DNA of 64,000 bases. It comes from Aulostomus chinensis (taxonomy: Eukaryota; Chordata; Actinopteri; Syngnathiformes; Aulostomidae). Of the stretch, positions 58,464-64,000 are shown one piece after another; positions within the stretch are counted from its first letter, which is position 1, and each line of letters opens with the position of its first letter. The notes under the pieces were generated by a model that saw only the letters and a program-made list of their open reading frames with translations, did not search any database and had not been told where the DNA came from. Position numbers and translations under genes: made by a program. The stretch lies in contig JBBMOA010000010.1 in NCBI GenBank assembly GCA_037954235.1, positions 23,162,529 through 23,226,528 of the forward strand. The letters are read 5' to 3'.

Positions 58464-61400
58464 TCAGCTGGTGAGCTGAGTGCTGCTCTTCTTTGAGAAC
58501 TTGGATCTGTCAGCTGCAAATTGATGATTGGCCCTCTCTAACTGTAATTTCAGGGCCTCCCTAAATTTCATCTCTTCTGTACACTTTTGGCGATTGTATA
58601 CTTCTTGCTCTGAGCGCATTAACTGTATTTGGTCAAGCATGTTTTGTTGTGTGACTCGAGTGCTGCTCTTACTGGTGAATTTGGAACTGTCAGCTTCAAA
58701 TTGATGGTTGGCCCTTTCTAACTGTAATTTCAGGGCCTCCCTAAAGTTCATCCCTTCTGTACACTTTTGGCGATTGTATACTTCTTGCTCTGAGCGCATT
58801 AACTCTATTTGGTGAAGCATGTTTTGTTGTGTGACTCGACTCTGCTCCAGTTCATGCTGCAGCTTCTCAGTCCTCTGCTCCATCTGGGAGTGCAGGTTGG
58901 CCACTTGCATTTGAAACCTTTCTTCTTGACATGCCAACTGGGTCTGCAGGAAGATGTTGAGTTGCCCGTGACGGTCACTTTCCTGTGCTTCTCCCATATG
59001 CTGTTTCTTTTTTGATGTCTTCTCTTCAGTTTGAAGCCTGTTTATTTCCTTTTGCAGTTCTCCATTTCTCTTTCTCTCCTCATCCAGAAGGAGGTCAAAC
59101 TTCTTCTTCAGCTTCAGTGTTTTCTTCGCTAGCTTAGTTCGTTCTTTCATCTTTGCGTTCAGTTCTTCCCTTTCCCGCTCAAGCTCTTCTACATGCTCTC
59201 TTAACATGACACCTGCAAACTTGCTTTTGGCTAACTCCATCTCTGTGGCTTTTTGACAGCTGACCAGTTCCCCTTGAGCTTGCAGACGAGTTTCCAGGTC
59301 TTGAACATGTGCAGCAAGCTGGTCCTTGTCCCGCTGAAGGACATTTAGCAGCACGTCCTTGTCTGTCAGCTGCATTTTCATCTGGTGAATCTCATTCTCC
59401 ATGCTGTTTGCTCGTGCCTCTGCCTTGGCCAGCTTCTGGGACATTTTCTTTGCAGCCTCCGTGTGATTGGATGCTTCCTCTGTGAATCTATTTCGAAGAC
59501 TTTGGTGTTCCTCCTTCTCCTGCAACAGAGCTTCCTGTGTTCCTGCGTGAACAGCCACCAAATGCTCAGCTCTCTGTGTGGCCGCAGCCAGCCTGGTGCG
59601 AACAGAATCGAGCTCTGCTTCTAGTCTCTCACGAGTCTGCAGTTCCTTTTCATATTTAGCATCAAGCTCCGACTGTAAGGCTGCCATTTTCTCATTACAG
59701 TCCAAGAGAGTTTGACTAAGGGTATCAGAATTCTTTCTAAGGTCTCGCTGAGCATCCTCCAGTTCACCCTTGAGGATCTCATTCTGATCCATGAGGCCTC
59801 TTTCCCTGGCACTGCTTTTGACCTGTGAATCTTCAAGGTCTCTTTTAAGGATATTTATCTGCTCTTGTAAGGAGGAATTCTGCTGAAGCAGCTTCTCCTC
59901 CTTCTCACTGGCCTCACTCTGCAGCGCCTGCATTTGGTTCTTCTCCTTTACTTGGTTGGCGATTACTTCGTCCACCAAGGAGCGCTCCTTAGCAAGCAGC
60001 TTCTGCGACTGACTGTTGGCGAACTCAAGCTTTTCCATGTTGTTGAGCAGTTCCCTAAACTCCAGCTGCAGGGATCTGAGGGTTTCCTCCACCTTGTGTC
60101 TCTCCTGAACCTCAAATTTGTGCTGCTCTTCAGTCCTCCTCAGCTCATCTATTGTGGCGTTGTACTTCATGGTGGAATCATGCGCTTTTTCTTGCTCCTC
60201 TTTCAGCTCAAGTTTGAGGTTTTGTACATCAGATTCCAGCTGCTGATGCTTCCACTCCAGGACACGATGAATACTCTGAACTTCCTTTAGAGTACTCTTC
60301 AGTTCAGCCCTCTCCTCTTTCAGCTGGTCAAAGTCTTCTATGAAGTCCAGTTTCTTTTCTAAGAGGGGAACATCACAAAGGCTGGAAGTGTCTGATGATG
60401 GACTGAGAACACTGTTGAAAGACACACTTGAACAGTCCGTTTCCAGCTCTGCTGCTGCCCTCTCTAGCTCAGATATCCTCATCTCTGAGCAGTCTGAACT
60501 GGATGATGGAAGAGGTGATGAAGTCAGATTTTCTTCCTTCACCTCATCAGTTGAACTGGAGGATTCTGTGATTTCTTCAACACCAGCGACATCAGTGGAA
60601 AGGTCCAATTCAACGTCAGACTCTTCCATCATGTCTGTCTTTGGGTTGCAATTTCTCGATTTACTTTGTGATTCCAATTTTGCCATCTCATTCTCCTCAA
60701 GTGTAGAATGACAATTTTTGGCATCTACTGGGGAATGAAGGCTTCCCTCTTCCTCGTCTTTGGGAGAGGTGCTATCTTCACTCCTCATCTCGAAGGACCT
60801 TTGCAAACTAGGGTCTTCACACCCATTTGTTAACTCTGCACTTTGGTTCTCCACGGTCAAAATTGATTCCGGTATCTCCATCTCATTCTCCTCAAGTGTA
60901 GAATGACAATTGTTGGCATCTACAGGGGAATGAAGGCTTCCCTCTTCCTCCTCTTCAGGAGAGGTCCTATCTTCACTCCTCATTTCTAAGGACCTTTGCA
61001 AACTAGGGTCTTCACACCCGTTTGTTAACTCTGCACTTTGGTTGTGATTCCCAACCACGGTCAAAATTGATTCCAGTATCTCCATCTCATTCTCCTCAAG
61101 TGAAGAATCATTATTGTTGGCATCTACAGGGGAATGAAGGCTTCCCTCTTCCTCCTCTTCAGGAGAGGTGCTATCTTCACTCCTCATTTCTAAGGACCTT
61201 TGCAAACTAGGGTCTTCACACCCATTTCTTAACTCTACACTTTGGTTGTGATTCCCAACCACGGTCAAAATTGATTCCAGTTTCTCCATCTCATTCTCCT
61301 CAAGTGAAGAATCACTATTGTTGGCATCTACAGGGGAATGAAGGCTTCCCTCTTCCTCCTCTTCAGGAGAGGTGCTATCTTCACTCTGCATTTCTAAGGA

Positions 61401-61610
61401 CTGTTGCATCCCAGGGTCTTCACACTCATACTCAGAGTCTGAACTGGATTCACTAGAATCCAGGAGAATATCTCTTTTTTCACATTGTTTTTTCAAGGTT
61501 TGTTTTTCCCAGTTGTCTTCCCACTGATATTCATCTGAATCTGAACTGGAATCATTGCTCTTCTCCAGTCCTGACTTAAAAAATGTATATCTTTTCTTTT
61601 CTTTAGACAT
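58464..61610 (-). CDS. large coiled-coil protein, array copy 3 (1048 aa), family not recognised
   Basis: A paralogue of the 854-aa gene at 39238, open from MSKEKKRYTFFKSGLEKS (61610) to KSSTQLTS. It shares the same acceptor-like TCCTCCACAG just upstream, and the frame stays open 14 codons further. Residues about 63-325 hold four tandem 64-68-residue acidic units beginning CEDP, against two in copy 1. Residues about 415-1045 are coiled coil. The C-terminal about 57 residues (RVTQQNMLxQIxLMRSEQE to SSKFxxKSST) are tandemly duplicated, unlike the other copies. The differences from copy 1 are mostly substitutions and whole-codon indels, so both proteins could be functional. Poly(A) signal AATAAA at plus 58202-58207. 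Function not assignable; cytoplasmic by absence of targeting signals. Confidence 0.75.
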   Translation of the reverse strand: MSKEKKRYTFFKSGLEKSNDSSSDSDEYQWEDNWEKQTLKKQCEKRDILLDSSESSSDSEYECEDPGMQQSLEMQSEDSTSPEEEEEGSLHSPVDANNSDSSLEENEMEKLESILTVVGNHNQSVELRNGCEDPSLQRSLEMRSEDSTSPEEEEEGSLHSPVDANNNDSSLEENEMEILESILTVVGNHNQSAELTNGCEDPSLQRSLEMRSEDRTSPEEEEEGSLHSPVDANNCHSTLEENEMEIPESILTVENQSAELTNGCEDPSLQRSFEMRSEDSTSPKDEEEGSLHSPVDAKNCHSTLEENEMAKLESQSKSRNCNPKTDMMEESDVELDLSTDVAGVEEITESSSSTDEVKEENLTSSPLPSSSSDCSEMRISELERAAAELETDCSSVSFNSVLSPSSDTSSLCDVPLLEKKLDFIEDFDQLKEERAELKSTLKEVQSIHRVLEWKHQQLESDVQNLKLELKEEQEKAHDSTMKYNATIDELRRTEEQHKFEVQERHKVEETLRSLQLEFRELLNNMEKLEFANSQSQKLLAKERSLVDEVIANQVKEKNQMQALQSEASEKEEKLLQQNSSLQEQINILKRDLEDSQVKSSARERGLMDQNEILKGELEDAQRDLRKNSDTLSQTLLDCNEKMAALQSELDAKYEKELQTRERLEAELDSVRTRLAAATQRAEHLVAVHAGTQEALLQEKEEHQSLRNRFTEEASNHTEAAKKMSQKLAKAEARANSMENEIHQMKMQLTDKDVLLNVLQRDKDQLAAHVQDLETRLQAQGELVSCQKATEMELAKSKFAGVMLREHVEELEREREELNAKMKERTKLAKKTLKLKKKFDLLLDEERKRNGELQKEINRLQTEEKTSKKKQHMGEAQESDRHGQLNIFLQTQLACQEERFQMQVANLHSQMEQRTEKLQHELEQSRVTQQNMLHQIELMRSEQEVYNRQKCTEGMNFREALKLQLERANHQFEADSSKFTSKSSTRVTQQNMLDQIQLMRSEQEVYNRQKCTEEMKFREALKLQLERANHQFAADRSKFSKKSSTQLTS
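60650..61424 (-). repeat. coding 204-bp minisatellite, about four units (copy 3 gene)
   Basis: Four in-frame units beginning CEDPGMQQ, CEDPSLQR, CEDPSLQR and CEDPSLQR. They vary at LEMRSEDxTSP, at PEEEEE versus PKDEEE, and in the linker ILTVVGNHNQS, which is shortened in the third unit. The unit period is about 204 bp. Confidence 0.85.
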
Positions 61611-62146
61611 TGCTCTGTGGAGGAATATACTGCACAATGTACTGATGTGCACTTAGAAAATCTGTGTCTATAAACCAGACGGGTCCTGAATTTGCTTGGT
61701 GTGATGACTCCTTCTTTTCGTAACGTGACATCTTGTCCAGCAGTCCACTTACAAGATCCCTAAATCACATCTCAGTGATCTAACTGAACTCAAAATGACT
61801 GACAATGGATTCAGTGATGATCACTGATCTCACTGTTCACGTTATTGATGATCACTGAATCTCACTGGTCACATTATTGTGGATCCTCCTTGCTCTGACT
61901 GGGACTTCAGGCGATGGGGAGGCTCTTAATTTTATCGACTGCTCCGTGGACTTCAGGGAGAGTTTGTTACTTTGCCCCTTATATCTTTCTCAAAAGATCT
62001 GGATATCCAGCATCAAGCTGTGGATGGCATGTAAAAAACATTGACTCTTAAAAAAATTCCACTTGTAAAACTGAATTTGGATGTCTTACATTTGAATTTG
62101 AACTGGGCATCTTTAAACATTTTGTTTAAAATATGGATTTAAATAG

Positions 62147-62544
62147 TACTCGACAGAAACATGATAAATACTTAACAATGAGCGTGCCAATATCAGAAAA
62201 CTAGCTGTCACACACATTATTTCATTTAATTAAATTAAATTTGTGATCTACATTAATGGGCTGATCAAATACATATAAAACCATCAGTGTGTGCATGTCC
62301 ATCCAGTAGTAATTTGTCTGGTATTAGTTCAAGTATTTTGTGGAATAAATTGATCCCTGAGCCCAAAGACACTTTGGGGTGAAGATCCTCTTGTTTGTAA
62401 TATTTGTTCGCCACATTGAACATTACTTTGACCCCCTAAACACACTGAAAAACTCACCAAATTTGTTACGCACATACGCAAAAGTTTGATAATCTAAAAA
62501 AAAAAAGCAAAAAAGTCCACTTTGTTCAATTGCACCACCTAGGT
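62147..62544. repeat. flank repeat unit B (left part)
   Basis: Nearly identical to 43654-44050. It abuts the end of duplication copy 3 at ATTTAAATAG/TACTCGACAG. Confidence 0.85.
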
Positions 62545-63567
62545 CAGGGGTCTGCAACCTTTTGTTTTTATCAAAAGAGCCATTTCGCCCCCTCTTTCGC
62601 CAAAGAAAAACAGTCTGGAGCCACAAAACACAACACAACTTATAAACTTTTAAAAGTTGTAAAATTATTTTAAACTGTCCCTTTAACAAACACTTACACA
62701 ATGTTACAACCACTGAATAAAACAAACAGAAGTGCAGTGTGCATGTGTGGGCCTACTCTGAAATAAATAAAAGTGAACTATGCAGGCCTATTTGAGTCCT
62801 TCCTAGATTTTTTCTTTGCAGAGAGAGGCATTTCTCTAATTTTCTGATCAATTTCCCCTTTGTTTTTGAAGTCGGAGAAGAGATGCTCTGATATTTTTAT
62901 GAACATTTCTCTGATGTATTCCCCATCTGTGAATGGCTTCGTCTCTTTACGATCTCCTGAGCTGCCACACAACTAGCAACTGTAGCTGACTGTGGAAAGG
63001 TGATCCACTTCTTGAACGTATGTTTGCTCTATTCAGCTTTCCGTTGCAGTCCTGAAATTGCTTTCTGTCGCTCATCTTCACCTGGGTATTTTTCAGCGAA
63101 TGCTGAGTGCTTGTTTTGAAAATGTCTTTCAACATGACATTTTTTGTTGTTTGATCATTTGTTTCCACATATCAAGCACACCAGGAATCCAGCGTCGTTA
63201 GCAGTGAAGGCAAATTCATCCGTCCATGCAGAGTTAAAGTGTCCTTTTTCATCTGAGATTTTTCGTTTTTTACTTATGGTTAATGAATGGGTCGCACACT
63301 CAAGAGGCCGCCTGCAGGCAAACGAGAGGGCTATCGACGTTGATGTGATGCATATTTTAGTTGACAAATTATTTTTTTAAAAAGTTTACAAAATTAGATG
63401 TTAAAATAGGCTATATAACTGTAGTAGTCGTAAATAAAATGTAAAAATAATAATGTATAAATAAAAATTTAATTAAGAGATAACTGTTATTCATTTTCAT
63501 TTAAAAAAAATCATTTTCATGTTTTTTTTTGTCAACCAGTTCCGGAGCTGAGGGTTGCCGACCCCTG
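62545..63567 (-). mobile_element. decayed hAT transposon, copy B, with perfect 8-bp target duplication
   Basis: The ends CAGGGGTCTGCAACC and GGGTTGCCGACCCCTG are imperfect inverted repeats. It is flanked by identical palindromic ACCTAGGT at 62537-62544 and 63568-63575, the 8-bp duplication typical of hAT. Minus-strand transposase remnants lie in three frames between 63367 and 62778: FNSAWTDEFAFTANDAGFLV and CLICGNK (BED-like start), KDIFKTSTQHS, and DGEYIREMFIKISEHLF. The catalytic part is missing. Confidence 0.9.
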
Positions 63568-63589
63568 ACCTAGGTAGAGAAAAAAGGCC

Positions 63590-63764
63590 CAGATATGTTC
63601 GACCGGGAGGAGGCCTTGGGGCCAACCCAGGAAATTCTGGAGGGATTATATCTCTAGGCTGGCCTGGGAATGCCTCGGGATTCCCCTACAAGAGCTGGTA
63701 GAAGTGACTGAGGAGAGGACAGTCTGGGCTTCCTGGCTGAGGCTGCTGCCCCCGCGAACCCAGA
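63590..63764 (+). mobile_element. Rex3 LINE 3'-end fragment
   Basis: Covers the Rex3 3' coding end from GACCGGGAGGAGGCCTTGG through GGCTGGCCTGGGAATGCC to GGCTGCTGCCCCCGCGAACC. Part of the flank repeat unit, and the uninterrupted counterpart of 45120-45215. Confidence 0.8.
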
Positions 63765-63767
63765 TTG

Positions 63768-64000
63768 TTATTAGTCAAAGTATTTTATGGAATAAATTGA
63801 GCCCTGAGCCCAAAGACACTTTGGGGTGAAAACCCTACTGTTTGTAATATTTGTTCACCACATTAAACATTACTTTGAATCCCTAATGACGATGACAAAC
63901 TCACCAAATTTGTCACGCACATACGCAAACGTAAAAAAAAACAAAAACCCACTCTGCTCAATAGCACCACCAAGGTAGAGAAAAAGGCCCACCATGGCCT
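63768..64000. repeat. flank repeat unit C, partial, with empty hAT site
   Basis: Matches 43826-44042 joined directly to 45087-45106, with no hAT element in between. The single 8-mer at the target position is ACCAAGGT (63969-63976). The unit runs out of the window. Confidence 0.85.

Larger units (their letters stand above)
52270..62147. repeat. segmental duplication unit, copy 3
   Basis: Starts CAACGCTTATCATGAAAATA (compare 34203) and ends at ATATGGATTTAAATAG (compare 42329). It contains a claudin-tail pseudogene, an L1-like insertion (53289-57210), a non-homologous 0.7-kb block (57290-58005) and an intact coiled-coil gene. Confidence 0.85.

Overview
The window is vertebrate nuclear DNA, almost certainly from a teleost fish. 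Genes are split by GT-AG introns, dinucleotide microsatellites are dense, and the mobile elements (a Rex3 LINE, an L1-like LINE, an hAT transposon, tRNA-derived SINEs with ATGGATGG tails) are those of teleost genomes. Gene order and orientation, bach1 (+) > grik1 (-) > claudin-8-like (-), match human 21q21.3 (BACH1, GRIK1, CLDN17/CLDN8).

1-1800: last coding exon and 3' UTR of bach1, a heme-sensing bZIP repressor. 1800-8269: intergenic sequence or grik1 3' end with microsatellites; the alternative C-terminal exon(s) of grik1 were not found here. 8270-31719: grik1, the kainate receptor subunit GluK1, reconstructed as 15 coding exons whose lengths (85, 168, 258, 182, 54, 174, 144, 108, 114, 204, 224, 119, 218, 226 and 251 bp) sum to 843 codons in consistent phase. 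They run from a signal-peptide exon to the fourth membrane segment. The pore-loop Q/R site is genomically glutamine. It lies at the base of an imperfect hairpin that spans the splice donor of an unusually short 131-bp intron.

34000-62150: a local tandem array. The ancestral unit (about 34.05-42.9 kb) holds an intact claudin-8-like gene with an unusually long cytoplasmic tail (about 180 residues) and an unrecognised large coiled-coil gene (854 codons). Copy 2 (about 47.12-52.26 kb) and copy 3 (about 52.27-62.15 kb) carry only claudin-tail pseudogenes, but they retain a 480-codon and an intact 1048-codon coiled-coil ORF respectively. The coiled-coil genes differ in the number of an in-frame 204-bp (68-residue) acidic repeat. 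Insertions decorate the array: a 1.85-kb block with an intron-containing SAMD3-like pseudogene in copy 1, a 5'-truncated Rex3 between copies 1 and 2, and a 3.9-kb L1-like element in copy 3.

43650-45215 and 62147-64000: a second, smaller repeat family. Two copies carry an approximately 1.02-kb decayed hAT element flanked by the 8-bp palindromic target duplication ACCTAGGT, and a third partial copy at the window edge preserves the empty target site.

The single-copy genes (bach1, grik1, claudin) are ordinary conserved loci. The least explained part is the coiled-coil gene family beside the long-tailed claudin, followed by the possible RNA-editing hairpin in grik1.
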